From assembly GCA_964215955.1 (NCBI GenBank), contig CAXPDR010000041.1, positions 62,001 through 126,000 of the forward strand: DNA of 64,000 nucleotides, read 5' to 3'. Origin of the DNA: GCA-2706205 sp964215955. GTDB taxonomy: Bacteria; Bdellovibrionota; Bacteriovoracia; Bacteriovoracales; Bacteriovoracaceae. The notes beneath the pieces were generated by a model. It was not told the DNA's origin, did no database searches, and saw only the letters and a list, made by a program, of their open reading frames with translations. The first letter of the stretch is position 1. Each line of letters opens with the position of its first letter. A program made the translations under genes and the position numbers. Below are positions 25,743 to 34,127 of this stretch, piece after piece.

Positions 25743-27077
25743 TTACCCCTCCTTCTCAATAACTGTTAAATTATTTCTTAATCTTACTGCGAAATCATTT
25801 TTACAAGGATCAACAAAGTTAATAAGTGCTAGATCTTCTTCGTCTAATTCAAGACCCCCAAGTCTAACAATATTCTCTGTGTTTCCACTCATAATTGATT
25901 TCATCAAAAATGTCGGTAGAATATCTAATGGCATAACTTTCTCATAAGAACCGATTGGAACAATTGATCTTAAAGAACCATTAGTATCAGTATCAAAACC
26001 AAATTTTTTACTTGGCATTAACTTAGAAACATAAATATTTTTAACTGAAAACTTATTAAATCCAGGACTATGCCATCCTAGAAGTTCTCTATTTCCACCT
26101 TCTTTTAGGATAGAAACTTGATTATGAAATCTTCCTAGAAAATCATGAGATCCAGCTGCCGTTCTACCGCCAAAAACTGACCCAGAGATTAATCGACACC
26201 CCTCGGACTTGACCTCATCCTTACAAACTTCAGAAACAGCTGCACCAAGTCTAGTCTTAAGTAGTCTTGGATTTTTTGCTTCTGGACCTGCAACTGAAAT
26301 AACTCTATCAAATGATAGTTTACCAGTTTCAATTAGCTTCCCGATAGCAATTACATCTTGGTAACCGATATGCCATACAAACCTTTTCTCACCAACTCCA
26401 TCCAAGAAATGAATATGTGTCCCAACTAATCCAGCAGGATGTGGTCCAGCAAATTCTTCTTTTTTAACTCCGTCAACAGACTGGATAGACGATCCGGCTT
26501 TTGTACATAAGAAAACTTTTTCATTAAGTTTCTTGATGGCGCTTAAACCTTTAGCGAATGCACTTTCATTTGCTTTAACAACAACATCAACATCAGCAGC
26601 TAACGGATGAGTGTCAATTGCAGTAACAAAAATAGAAGTCGGTTTTTCATTTGGTTTTGCAACCATTGAAAAAGGTCTTCTTCTAATTGATGGCCACATT
26701 CCAGATTCAATTAATAAATCCTTCATCGCTTTTTCATCATAAGAAGCAACGTCACTACCTTTATAGGTTTCAAAAGATACGTGATCATCACCTTCAACTT
26801 TAATAACAAGAGATTGGAAAATTCTTTTTTCCCCTCTGTTAATTGCAACTACTTCCCCACTAGCAGGAGCTGTATACTTAACTCCCTCAGTCTTCTTGTC
26901 GGTGTAAACAACCTGGCCCGCTTGGACCTTGTCTCCAACCTTTACCAACATAGTAGGCTTCATTCCAACAACATCATCTCCAACTAATGCAACATGTGAT
27001 ACTTGTGCGCCTGATTCGATTTCCTGCTTAGGTTCTCCCTCAATTGGCAAATCAAGACCCTTCTTTAGTTTAATCAT
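25743..27077 (-). CDS. nqrA: Na+-NQR subunit A
   Basis: Peripheral cytosolic subunit that is part of the ubiquinone-reducing end of the pump. The N-terminus IKLKKGLDLPIEGEP and the block MWPSIRRRPFSMVAKPNE are diagnostic, and the 444-residue length is standard. AAAGGA lies ten bases before the ATG. First gene of the operon; the 141-base spacer upstream is shared with a divergent gene. Confidence 0.97.
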   Translation of the reverse strand: MIKLKKGLDLPIEGEPKQEIESGAQVSHVALVGDDVVGMKPTMLVKVGDKVQAGQVVYTDKKTEGVKYTAPASGEVVAINRGEKRIFQSLVIKVEGDDHVSFETYKGSDVASYDEKAMKDLLIESGMWPSIRRRPFSMVAKPNEKPTSIFVTAIDTHPLAADVDVVVKANESAFAKGLSAIKKLNEKVFLCTKAGSSIQSVDGVKKEEFAGPHPAGLVGTHIHFLDGVGEKRFVWHIGYQDVIAIGKLIETGKLSFDRVISVAGPEAKNPRLLKTRLGAAVSEVCKDEVKSEGCRLISGSVFGGRTAAGSHDFLGRFHNQVSILKEGGNRELLGWHSPGFNKFSVKNIYVSKLMPSKKFGFDTDTNGSLRSIVPIGSYEKVMPLDILPTFLMKSIMSGNTENIVRLGGLELDEEDLALINFVDPCKNDFAVRLRNNLTVIEKEG

Positions 27078-27125
27078 TGGTACAAAATCCTTTGTAAAAT
27101 TTTAAATTTAATTGGATATGCGTTA

Positions 27126-27155
27126 TGAATATCATATTCTTAAATATAATGACAA
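27126..27155 (-). promoter_or_regulatory. Candidate nqr promoter with palindrome
   Basis: Leftward TTGTCA (27155-27150) is followed after 18 bases by TATTCA. The perfect 6-1-6 palindrome GAATATCATATTC (27127-27139) covers the -10 position and could be an operator. Both elements are weak individually. Confidence 0.3.
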
Positions 27156-27218
27156 TTAAAGTCGTTAAGACAATCTAAAAAAGTTGAATAAGACTCTCGG
27201 ATATTTTGGAGAATAACT

Positions 27219-27947
27219 ATGAGCATTAGAGAAAAAATAATTGATGGTAAATATAATTATTTTAATAAAGGCAATATCTATACCGAGGAAATATTTAATG
27301 TCCAAAGGGAAGGTGGTCTTCAAGGTAATCTCATTTTTAATTCTGAAGTTATGTCTAGGGTACATACAGGTGAGTTTTTAAAAATTATAGTTGAATATGA
27401 AGTGACTAAATCCTTTGAGCCCGTGAACGTAAGAATAGTAAGGCAGTTAGGTGCAAAAACAAGTACAGAAGAATATTCAATTAACGACAAAACCAAAAAT
27501 TATGTTTACAGTTTTGATAATGGCGGAATGCGTCCACATTATTACGAAAAAATTATGAGTCATATGAATCACATTATAGCTCCCAGCTTTGTGACTTCAA
27601 TGCTTATGGTTAATCATAAAAAAATCGACCCAGTGCAAAGAACTCCATATCAATTAATTTCAAGTGAAAATATCTGGGATTATCAAGGAAACTTCTCAGA
27701 AAAAGAAATCTACTTAGAGCTTATGGAGTTAGAGCCACAAAATATCCAAATTGATGATAATGACTTAAAAGCAACTCACTGCAAAATGATGCAAGTGGAT
27801 GATAAGGGAACAATCATTGATGATGAACAGCATATATGGCTTAGTAAACACTTTAATATTCCCTATATGGCAAAATTTGGTAATGACTTCGAAATTATGG
27901 TTGAAACTCTGAAAAACTATGAAAATAGGGCCGGAAAAATTTTTTAG
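27219..27947 (+). CDS. Hypothetical cytosolic protein
   Basis: 242 residues with no signal peptide or membrane segment; GGAG eight bases before the ATG supports the start. It looks like a two-part beta-rich protein: LQGNLIFNSEVMSRVHTGEF and VEYEVTKSFEPVNVRIVR in the first half, KEIYLELMELEP in the second. I do not recognise the family. It is divergent from nqrA and overlaps the convergent exported gene by four bases. Confidence 0.6.
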   Translation: MSIREKIIDGKYNYFNKGNIYTEEIFNVQREGGLQGNLIFNSEVMSRVHTGEFLKIIVEYEVTKSFEPVNVRIVRQLGAKTSTEEYSINDKTKNYVYSFDNGGMRPHYYEKIMSHMNHIIAPSFVTSMLMVNHKKIDPVQRTPYQLISSENIWDYQGNFSEKEIYLELMELEPQNIQIDDNDLKATHCKMMQVDDKGTIIDDEQHIWLSKHFNIPYMAKFGNDFEIMVETLKNYENRAGKIF

Positions 27948-28483
27948 AAAATAAATCCGATTTTGAAATCAATCAAAATTGCCGACTCAGGTAATTCTTC
28001 ATCTACATCTTCGCCAGTACTTTCATTTTTAACTTTTAACTCAGCATCCAACTTTCTCCCATACTTGCCTACAAACTCGATAAAAAAATCATCCCAAACA
28101 ATTTGATACCCTCCAAAAAGACCATAGGTTAATACTTTCACTTCACCTGTTTCGTTTTTTCTATCATCTTGAAACTCCAGACTACCATAACCGATACTTG
28201 GCCCACCAAACCAACCGTCTTGAAAAATACCAGCAGTATGAAAAGAATAAAGAACACCAAAACCATAACCTCTAATATCAATATCAACTGCATCAAGATT
28301 CGAATATAGACCAAAAACGGAAAGTTTTTGATTGAGATCTATTCCCTCAAAATCAAAACCAAAGTCTTGAACTCCGATCAATGAATAAATAGGATTAATT
28401 TTAAATGCCCATTTTTTAGCAAAAACACTTTGAGATACTGTCATTAATAAAAGAATAAGAACGGCTTTATTTTTAAAAATCAT
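27944..28483 (-). CDS. Hypothetical outer-membrane protein
   Basis: Signal peptide MIFKNKAVLILLLMTVSQSVFA and then 157 residues of beta-strand pattern (GYGFGVLYSFHTAG, LTYGLFGGYQIVWDD) ending in a barrel-like strand (ILIDFKIGFIF). Small eight-strand barrels have this size. It overlaps the end of the preceding gene by 11 bases, so three genes from 29790 to 27944 form an operon. Confidence 0.6.
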   Translation of the reverse strand: MIFKNKAVLILLLMTVSQSVFAKKWAFKINPIYSLIGVQDFGFDFEGIDLNQKLSVFGLYSNLDAVDIDIRGYGFGVLYSFHTAGIFQDGWFGGPSIGYGSLEFQDDRKNETGEVKVLTYGLFGGYQIVWDDFFIEFVGKYGRKLDAELKVKNESTGEDVDEELPESAILIDFKIGFIF

Positions 28484-29012
28484 ATCTATACCCTAATGCT
28501 AATGAAATATAGTTTTGGATTTCAATAGCAGATCCGTTATTAAAATAATTTACTAAAACAATATCATTAACCCCTGATTCAAAATAAAAATGATTAGCCA
28601 AATACTTATTATGACTAAAGTCCGCTCCAAAAAAAATCATACCTCTTACACTACCAATCCTATAGTAATCCTCAGGATAAGCATCATTTCTGGAAGTTTG
28701 ATAATGACTTCCTCTAACATGGTAAACATTAAAACCAGCATAAGGCTGAGTAAATAAATTAGCATATTCAAACTTTAGAAACTTCCAAAAATTCTTCATA
28801 GCTACAGTGTCTATATTTATTCCACCTTTTGACTTGGGCACATTTCCATAAAAAAACTCCATATTATATCTATCAGATACATCTTTACCTAAACCGATTG
28901 CTGCATAGCCAATTTCTCCAGCATGTTGGAGTTTTAAATAATCTATTTTTTTTGCATGTAATTTATTAAAAGATAATACAAAAAGTAGAAGACTAAAAAT
29001 TAATAAATTCAT
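28473..29012 (-). CDS. Hypothetical outer-membrane protein
   Basis: Signal peptide MNLLIFSLLLFVLSFNKLHA, then about 160 residues with barrel-like strands (GEIGYAAIGLGKDV, GSVRGMIFFGADFS) and an aromatic C-terminus (ISLALGYRYDF). Similar in size and pattern to the next gene, with which it overlaps; the two might form or help a small envelope assembly. The start overlaps the end of the phosphoesterase gene by 20 bases. Confidence 0.6.
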   Translation of the reverse strand: MNLLIFSLLLFVLSFNKLHAKKIDYLKLQHAGEIGYAAIGLGKDVSDRYNMEFFYGNVPKSKGGINIDTVAMKNFWKFLKFEYANLFTQPYAGFNVYHVRGSHYQTSRNDAYPEDYYRIGSVRGMIFFGADFSHNKYLANHFYFESGVNDIVLVNYFNNGSAIEIQNYISLALGYRYDF

Positions 29013-29790
29013 GAGTTACACCACTGTCATCAATAGATAAAATAATAAGCTTTCCCTTTGGAGGACTTCCTACAGTTAGTCTTGTCGCATTAGAAAAACT
29101 CCCAGATCCAGGATTGTGATTATGTCCATTTATGACATGGCTAACACTATAGGTTGTCACTAAATTTTCCATTTCTTCTATTTCAGCATCTGAATACCTT
29201 ACAGAGTCATCGAATTGGACATGTCCAAGTAATAAATTGTGAGTTTGACTAGAAGAACTTAACTGGTCTTCAATATAGTTTATGTTTGGAGCCGTTTCGC
29301 TACTTTCCCAATTATTATTATTAAACATTATGAATCGAGTTTGTTTAAAATCTAAAGTAAAGTTTAGATCATTCCCAAATAATTGCTTGAAAAGGATTGT
29401 TCCATTAGACAGCATGTCATGATTTCCTATCAAAACAAGAAATGGAATATCTAGCTCCTCCAACTCATCAAGAAATAAATCGTACTCCTGAATCATCCCT
29501 AAGTTAGTAGCATCTCCTGTATGGATAACAAATGCAATTTCATTCTTCCTTGAATTGATATATGAAATTTGTTCCTCAAGTTCTTTATAGTAATCATGAG
29601 TATCAGAGATTACTGCAACTTTAAATGAATTGGTAAAAGATGACTCTCTATTTGTGATTTCGACAAGGTTTTTATTATTCAGTTTCCGATTATTCGTTTC
29701 AGCAATATATGGAGATAAATTCAGTTCTCCACAGGATACAAGCGCTATCATACAAGAAAAAATAATTACCAACAAACCAAACATTTTCAA
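28993..29790 (-). CDS. Calcineurin-like metallophosphoesterase, lipoprotein
   Basis: Signal with lipobox (IALVSCG, Cys21). The dimetal site motifs of the family follow in order: AVISDTHDYYKEL, HTGDATNLG, LIGNHDML, GHVQFD and NGHNHNPGSG. It is therefore an exported phosphodiesterase or phosphomonoesterase acting in the periplasm or at the surface; the substrate may be nucleotides or nucleic acid fragments, but nothing here shows which. First gene of an operon with two small barrel-like proteins. Confidence 0.82.
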   Translation of the reverse strand: MKMFGLLVIIFSCMIALVSCGELNLSPYIAETNNRKLNNKNLVEITNRESSFTNSFKVAVISDTHDYYKELEEQISYINSRKNEIAFVIHTGDATNLGMIQEYDLFLDELEELDIPFLVLIGNHDMLSNGTILFKQLFGNDLNFTLDFKQTRFIMFNNNNWESSETAPNINYIEDQLSSSSQTHNLLLGHVQFDDSVRYSDAEIEEMENLVTTYSVSHVINGHNHNPGSGSFSNATRLTVGSPPKGKLIILSIDDSGVTHEFINF

Positions 29791-29870
29791 ATATTACGGC
29801 ATGGACTGTCAGATAACAAGCTCATATAAAATCAAACAAAAGAAAAATTTCCTTTGAAAAAAACAAGAAC

Positions 29871-30779
29871 TTACAGCTCAATAAATTTAGTAATTCCAAA
29901 AATATAACTTTTTCCTAAATTCATATTTCTCCCTTTCCCCCAAAAGGTTTGATCATTATAGGTAAAAAAATATGATATAAGATTTCTATGATAGCTAAAA
30001 CTTAAACCAAGATCAGTATAGGATTTTGCACTAGAGATACTATTTGATAAATTACGGTTTATTTCTTTTTTTTCTTCATAAAAATTACTGATATTGATTC
30101 CAATTCGATAAGCCTGGTATGAATAACCAGTTGCAATCCCATATGTATTAATATCTCCAGGAACAACTTCAATAGACTCTTCATTAGATTGAAATGTACG
30201 ACTTTCTCTCAAGGCCTTATTAGCAAATAATGAAAAATCATATTGCCTATAAACCTTAAAGAAGTGTGCACCAATATTAAAAGTATTAAAGCCAGTCCCC
30301 AGAGCATCAGAGCCTAATTCACTTTCAGCTTCATAAATAGATTTGGTAATAGAAAAGGTATGACCCAAATAAAAAAAACCTCTTGGCTTCCACCAAGAAT
30401 ATGTCAATTCAGGTAAAAACTCATAACCCAGTTGTAAAGTGGGATCACCCAAATCTGAATATTGCTCATTTTCATTTAATACTTCGTGAGAATTAGTTAT
30501 ATAAGGAGCTTCAACCCCCAACTGAAAATAATCTTTAATCTGGACGGCCCCTTTAAAGGTTATCGTTTCTTTAACCTCACGGTTATTTTTTGACCTCGCA
30601 ATAAAGTCCCCATTTTCAGTAACTGTATGAGTTACCACCTTATTAGCATAACTAAGACCAAATTGCGCTTTATAGTCTCCAGTGATTAAATTTGGAAGAC
30701 CTATTCCCCCTCCACAACATGCAGCGGAGAAAGCATTAGTTGAGAAAAATAAAAGAAAGATTATAAATTGATAGGCCAT
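29871..30779 (-). CDS. Outer-membrane barrel protein with N-terminal CCGGG
   Basis: Signal peptide MAYQFIIFLLFFSTNAFS followed at once by AACCGGGIGLPNLITGD, a Cys-Cys-Gly-Gly-Gly start that I recall from a family of proteobacterial barrel proteins of unknown role. The rest is alternating strands (AQFGLSYANKVVTHTV, LQLGYEFLPEL, YIFGITKFIEL). The vicinal Cys pair could bind a soft metal such as copper. It is the last gene of the redoxin/YtkA-like operon and overlaps its neighbour by 19 bases. Confidence 0.7.
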   Translation of the reverse strand: MAYQFIIFLLFFSTNAFSAACCGGGIGLPNLITGDYKAQFGLSYANKVVTHTVTENGDFIARSKNNREVKETITFKGAVQIKDYFQLGVEAPYITNSHEVLNENEQYSDLGDPTLQLGYEFLPELTYSWWKPRGFFYLGHTFSITKSIYEAESELGSDALGTGFNTFNIGAHFFKVYRQYDFSLFANKALRESRTFQSNEESIEVVPGDINTYGIATGYSYQAYRIGINISNFYEEKKEINRNLSNSISSAKSYTDLGLSFSYHRNLISYFFTYNDQTFWGKGRNMNLGKSYIFGITKFIEL

Positions 30780-31234
30780 TTTAATTCATCAATAAGGCTT
30801 TCACCGTCTTTTAGTCCAATATGAAGATCCCAATACCCACCCATAGTAAAAAAGACTTCAGACAATTCAATAATTCCAGTTGAAATTTTCTTAATTGAAA
30901 TAGGAAATGAACCATGCCCCATACCAGGCATCCACAAATAAATTTCAAATTCTAATGGTAAATCGACCCTATTCCCATCACTATCTGTAACAATTAAAAC
31001 TAATTTGTTTTCAGCTTCTAAATTTGGGCCAACTTGCCAAAGACCATCAATTTTATAATGGGAAAGTGAAATGTCATTATTTCTACTATCTCTCACATTT
31101 CGGTTAATCTTTTCAAAAGATACTATCCCATTATACTTTATACTCTGTTTTTCTGCTGAAACATCTTTCTCATTTAGAAAAGGTGAATTGCCGCAACTAA
31201 CAAGTATAAAAAGAATAAGACTTTTCAGGATCAT
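30761..31234 (-). CDS. YtkA/FixH-like lipoprotein
   Basis: Lipoprotein signal MILKSLILFILVSCG (Cys14). The domain matches YtkA-like proteins, an immunoglobulin-like fold with the ending 'W-M-P-x-M-x-H-G ... G-x-W-x-h': LWMPGMGHGSFPISI and FFTMGGYWDLHIGL. Proteins of this type occur with copper handling and cytochrome oxidase assembly, and the Met and His residues of MPGMGHG could bind copper. The gene overlaps both neighbours by a few bases, so it is translated from one operon with them. Confidence 0.7.
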   Translation of the reverse strand: MILKSLILFILVSCGNSPFLNEKDVSAEKQSIKYNGIVSFEKINRNVRDSRNNDISLSHYKIDGLWQVGPNLEAENKLVLIVTDSDGNRVDLPLEFEIYLWMPGMGHGSFPISIKKISTGIIELSEVFFTMGGYWDLHIGLKDGESLIDELKWPINL

Positions 31235-31638
31235 TTTAACTTAACCCTTTTAGCTCCAGATGAAAAAACCTTATTGTTTTGGCTTAGATCAATTTTTATT
31301 TGCCAAAAACCTTTCATTCTTCCCATAAACATTCTCACCTCTTTAGCTTGAAAGACTCCAGGTAAAACTTCTTGAGATGAAAACTTAGGACCACCATGAG
31401 AATGACCATTATTCATAACCATCCACGAGTAGATTTTGACATCAAATTCTGGGCTTACTGGTTCATGGGAATGATCTCCACTCTCCCAAAATACAACTTC
31501 CATTTGAGAAGTCTTTCCATCATAGGGTCCATCCAACCATGTAATATCTGCACAAAGATTCGTACTTTTAAAAGTAATAGGACAATGAGCTAGTACATCT
31601 AAAGAAAAAAGTGAGAGGAGAATAATAATGATTTTCAT
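31231..31638 (-). CDS. YtkA/FixH-like secreted protein
   Basis: Signal peptide MKIIIILLSLFSLDVLA, mature protein of about 118 residues. It has the same fold signature as the next gene: WMVMNNGHSHGGPKF, then VRMFMGRMKGFWQIKIDL. It is rich in His and Met (GDHSHEP, NNGHSHGG), which suggests metal binding. Two Cys (HCP, LCADI) may form a disulfide. The tandem pair of related genes probably arose by duplication. Confidence 0.68.
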   Translation of the reverse strand: MKIIIILLSLFSLDVLAHCPITFKSTNLCADITWLDGPYDGKTSQMEVVFWESGDHSHEPVSPEFDVKIYSWMVMNNGHSHGGPKFSSQEVLPGVFQAKEVRMFMGRMKGFWQIKIDLSQNNKVFSSGAKRVKLK

Positions 31639-31647
31639 TTGTGTTTT

Positions 31648-32175
31648 TTACCTTTGAATATAACAGCCTAATGCTCTTGCATTAGTAATTTTTGGTGTTT
31701 CGCCCTTTGAAAGTGCAGTTAACGCATCTTTAAGGAAAAATTTGTTGGCCTTCTCAAAAGTCTTTGAGTTAGTTGCGCCTCCCTGAAATAAAACCTCTCC
31801 CTCTGGTGAATAAACAAAAACATGAGGCGTCTTCACCGCTTTAAACTTATCAGCATAGATAACTTCTTTATCCTGAATAATAGGAAAGTCGATCTTCAAC
31901 TTGGAAAAGTACTTAAAAGCTTCTTCAGTTGGAATAACAACACTAGAATGAAACCCGATAAAATTAAACTGCGGGAAGTCTTTTTGGAGTTTATTTAAAT
32001 GAGTAAAAGTTCCTTGAGAACATGGACACCAAGCGCTTAAAAAATAATAAACGGTTGGTTTTTCCTCGTCGATTCTAACTTCAACTTTTTTATTATCTCT
32101 TAAATCTAGTCCCTTAATAATTTCCGCTTTTACAACACTTGATAATAGTCCAAATAAAATAATATATTTAACCAT
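31648..32175 (-). CDS. Secreted redoxin with CPCS active site
   Basis: The ATG at 32175 has GAGG seven bases upstream and begins a signal peptide (MVKYIILFGLLSSVVKA); an apparent upstream extension to 32226 starts inside the promoter. The thioredoxin-fold domain has YYFLSAWCPCSQGTFTHL, KTPHVFVYSPEGEV and a C-terminal ALGCYIQ, the set seen in exported thioredoxin/AhpC-like proteins. In Rhodobacter the prrBCA locus pairs a redox-sensing kinase and regulator with the SCO-type PrrC, so this neighbour of a RegBA-like system may play a similar part. First gene of a four-gene operon. Confidence 0.78.
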   Translation of the reverse strand: MVKYIILFGLLSSVVKAEIIKGLDLRDNKKVEVRIDEEKPTVYYFLSAWCPCSQGTFTHLNKLQKDFPQFNFIGFHSSVVIPTEEAFKYFSKLKIDFPIIQDKEVIYADKFKAVKTPHVFVYSPEGEVLFQGGATNSKTFEKANKFFLKDALTALSKGETPKITNARALGCYIQR

Positions 32176-32197
32176 GATATGCCTCTTTAATAATGAT

Positions 32198-32242
32198 TTA
32201 TTACCCTCTGAATCAAGGAGTTTCAATGCAACAAAATGTTGC
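32198..32242 (-). promoter_or_regulatory. Promoter and palindromic activator site of the redoxin operon
   Basis: Read leftward: palindrome with arms GCAACA and TGTTGC (32228-32242), one base, -35 TTGAAA (32226-32221), 17 bases, -10 TAATAA (32203-32198). The palindrome centre would be about 44 bases before the start of transcription, a usual activator position. The same arrangement is found before the kinase gene at 34051-34095. Confidence 0.65.
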
Positions 32243-32243
32243 G

Positions 32244-32768
32244 CTATTCGATTTTTTTTTCTGAATACTTTTTGAGCTTTCTTTGGAGACTTTGTCTTCT
32301 AATCCCAAGGACTTCTGCCGATTTTGAGATATTTCCATTGTTCTGCAGCATGACATAATCAATATATTCTTTTTCTTTTTGATACAGATCCATCATTTGA
32401 CTGTCATTTGAGCTTTTAACTTCGCCACCTTCATTTAGTAACACAGTAAGTAACTCATTAAATTTACATGGTTTCAAAAGGTATTCATCCGCGCCCTTTT
32501 TAATGGCTTCAACAGAAGTCCTGATGGAACCATAAGCAGTTAATAAAACCACAAAAGCTTCAGGGTATTTCTGGCGCAAAATAGGAATACAATCCAATCC
32601 CGATTCAATACCTAGTCTCAAATCCACAACAGCATGAGTCACATCTTCTGTATAAGATTCTAATTCAGAAATGCACGAGACCGTATGAGCCGAGATATTA
32701 TGATCCTTAAAGTTATCAATAAGTGTCTCCGAAAAATCCTTGTCATCATCAATGATTAAAACCTTCAA
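32244..32768 (-). CDS. RegA/PrrA/ActR-type response regulator
   Basis: Two-domain regulator of 174 residues: receiver with IIDDD, phospho-acceptor Asp49 (AVVDLRLG), LLTAYGS and LLKPCK, then a Fis-type helix-turn-helix (GNISKSAEVLGIRRQSLQRKL). Size and order match RegA/PrrA of alphaproteobacteria, which control genes by redox state. The start is taken as TTG at 32768, eight bases after GGAGG; it overlaps the kinase stop as TTGA. Longer versions starting at 32798 would lie inside the kinase gene. It likely binds the palindromes at 32228-32242 and 34081-34095. Confidence 0.82.
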   Translation of the reverse strand: MKVLIIDDDKDFSETLIDNFKDHNISAHTVSCISELESYTEDVTHAVVDLRLGIESGLDCIPILRQKYPEAFVVLLTAYGSIRTSVEAIKKGADEYLLKPCKFNELLTVLLNEGGEVKSSNDSQMMDLYQKEKEYIDYVMLQNNGNISKSAEVLGIRRQSLQRKLKKYSEKKIE

Positions 32769-33952
32769 ACCTGATTCCTCCTTGGAAAAGTCAAGCAATG
32801 ATAAGCTCCTCCCTCGTTTGTATTACTTAGAGTCAAGTGACCACCAATCATTTGCATTAAATTATTTAAATGATACAGCCCAAGACCTGTCCCAGACTTT
32901 TTTGATGTCAAGAAAGGAATACCAAATTGATTTAGGACTTCATCAGGAAATCCCATTCCATTGTCTTTAAATTGTATCTTAACCTTATCAGGTGTTGCAT
33001 TAATAGATATTTTTAACCAATCAGCACCAGCTTCTTTTGCATTATCTAAAATGTCTTGCAAGGAGTTTATTAATAAAAGCTTTGGGATTTGAACCAAAAG
33101 AGGTTCTTTACTTGCATGAAACTGAATATAATCATTATTTTGGCTCGAAAATGTTGAGATGAGATCAACAATATCAATTTCTTCCTCATAAAAATGATCT
33201 TCCTCACTATGAACTTGAAGATTTAACTTTCTTAGAGCATCAACACATTTTTGTACATTTCTTTCTAAGACCTCAATTTCTTCATGTTGATCGGTTTTAT
33301 TTCTAAGTCGTTCAAGTCGCATAGAAACCGTATTCAATGGTGTGCCAAGCTCATGACAGACACCAGATGCAAGAAGGCCTAAAGATCTATACCTTTCTAT
33401 TCTCGTGGCAAAGGTTTTAAACTGAGTATTGGAAAGCTCCAAATCTCTTATTCTAGAGACAAACCAAAACGAAAAAGAAAAGGTAATAATTGCAGCAAAT
33501 GCAATACTTATTTCAAAAGCATCGAGAAAGGTAAAATTAGGATATGATAGCATAAATGATGTTGTTCTCAGGATAACTAAACTCAAAAAGCATAATCCAA
33601 TATACAAGCTCAGCTCTCTCCCCTTGAGAAATAAGGGAGCTACTAAAAAGTGAATTAACAAAACTATAATTAAGGGGTTTTGATATCCACCAGAGATATA
33701 TAGGGCAGAAGAAACTAGGGATAAATCTAATAAAAGATGATTAAATAAAGAAAATTTTCTTTTTTGGATAACAAAGAAAATTTGATTAATCACGAAGGTG
33801 ACAATAATTAAGGTTCCACCTAATAAAAGTTGAGTTGCATCAATCATTCGAAGAGATTTTGCAATGACGAAACTAAGTAATTGAACTAAAAGAACCCAAT
33901 TTCTTAGTCTTATCAAAATGTTTGAATAGGTGTCTGCATTGAGGTTTTTCAT
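32765..33952 (-). CDS. RegB/PrrB-like membrane histidine kinase
   Basis: About six membrane helices in the first 165 residues include SGGYQNPLIIVLLIHF, which matches the GGxxNPF quinone-sensing motif of RegB. The H-box is GVCHELGTPLNTVSMRLERL with His200, close to the RegB form HELGTPL. ATP-binding motifs follow: NALQDILDNAKEAG-like N box (LQDILDNAKEAG), DNGMGFP and SGTGLGLY. The redox-active Cys of RegB near the H-box is not obvious, although the Cys directly before the His (VCHELG) is striking. It overlaps the regulator start and heads the operon. Confidence 0.8.
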   Translation of the reverse strand: MKNLNADTYSNILIRLRNWVLLVQLLSFVIAKSLRMIDATQLLLGGTLIIVTFVINQIFFVIQKRKFSLFNHLLLDLSLVSSALYISGGYQNPLIIVLLIHFLVAPLFLKGRELSLYIGLCFLSLVILRTTSFMLSYPNFTFLDAFEISIAFAAIITFSFSFWFVSRIRDLELSNTQFKTFATRIERYRSLGLLASGVCHELGTPLNTVSMRLERLRNKTDQHEEIEVLERNVQKCVDALRKLNLQVHSEEDHFYEEEIDIVDLISTFSSQNNDYIQFHASKEPLLVQIPKLLLINSLQDILDNAKEAGADWLKISINATPDKVKIQFKDNGMGFPDEVLNQFGIPFLTSKKSGTGLGLYHLNNLMQMIGGHLTLSNTNEGGAYHCLTFPRRNQV

Positions 33953-34050
33953 AAGTTGGATCAGCAGTAATACCCTAAGTCTTGGGAATTTTCAAAGATT
34001 TTGGGAATAATTTAAATAAGACTCAAACCTAAGGTATTTGCTGCATTGGT

Positions 34051-34095
34051 GTTTTACTTAGATTTAATAGATTGGGCAATGCCACAAATTGTGGC
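34051..34095 (-). promoter_or_regulatory. Promoter and palindromic activator site of the kinase-regulator operon
   Basis: Perfect palindrome GCCACAAATTGTGGC (34081-34095), one base, TTGCCC (34079-34074), 17 bases, TAAAAC (34056-34051), all leftward. The arms share the pattern GCnACA...TGTnGC with the site before the redoxin operon, and the spacing to the -35 position is identical. Confidence 0.6.
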
Positions 34096-34097
34096 GC

Positions 34098-34123
34098 AAA
34101 AAGCAGGGTCTCCCCTGCTTTTT
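34098..34123. terminator. Bidirectional-type terminator hairpin
   Basis: AAAAAGCAGGG (34098-34108) and CCCTGCTTTTT (34113-34123) pair perfectly over 11 bases around TCTC, with T-runs on either strand. It lies four bases after the stop of the secreted-protein gene at 34128 and ends that leftward operon. Confidence 0.88.
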
Positions 34124-34127
34124 AAAA

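Noticed and set aside
32176..32226. N-terminal extension of the redoxin to 32226
   Set aside because: The TTG of that extension is the -35 element; the ATG at 32175 has a ribosome site and begins a signal peptide.
33982..34008. Direct repeat TTGGGAAT (33982-33989 and 34001-34008) in the kinase leader
   Set aside because: Only two copies, 19 bases apart, downstream of the predicted promoter; no conservation evidence, could be chance.
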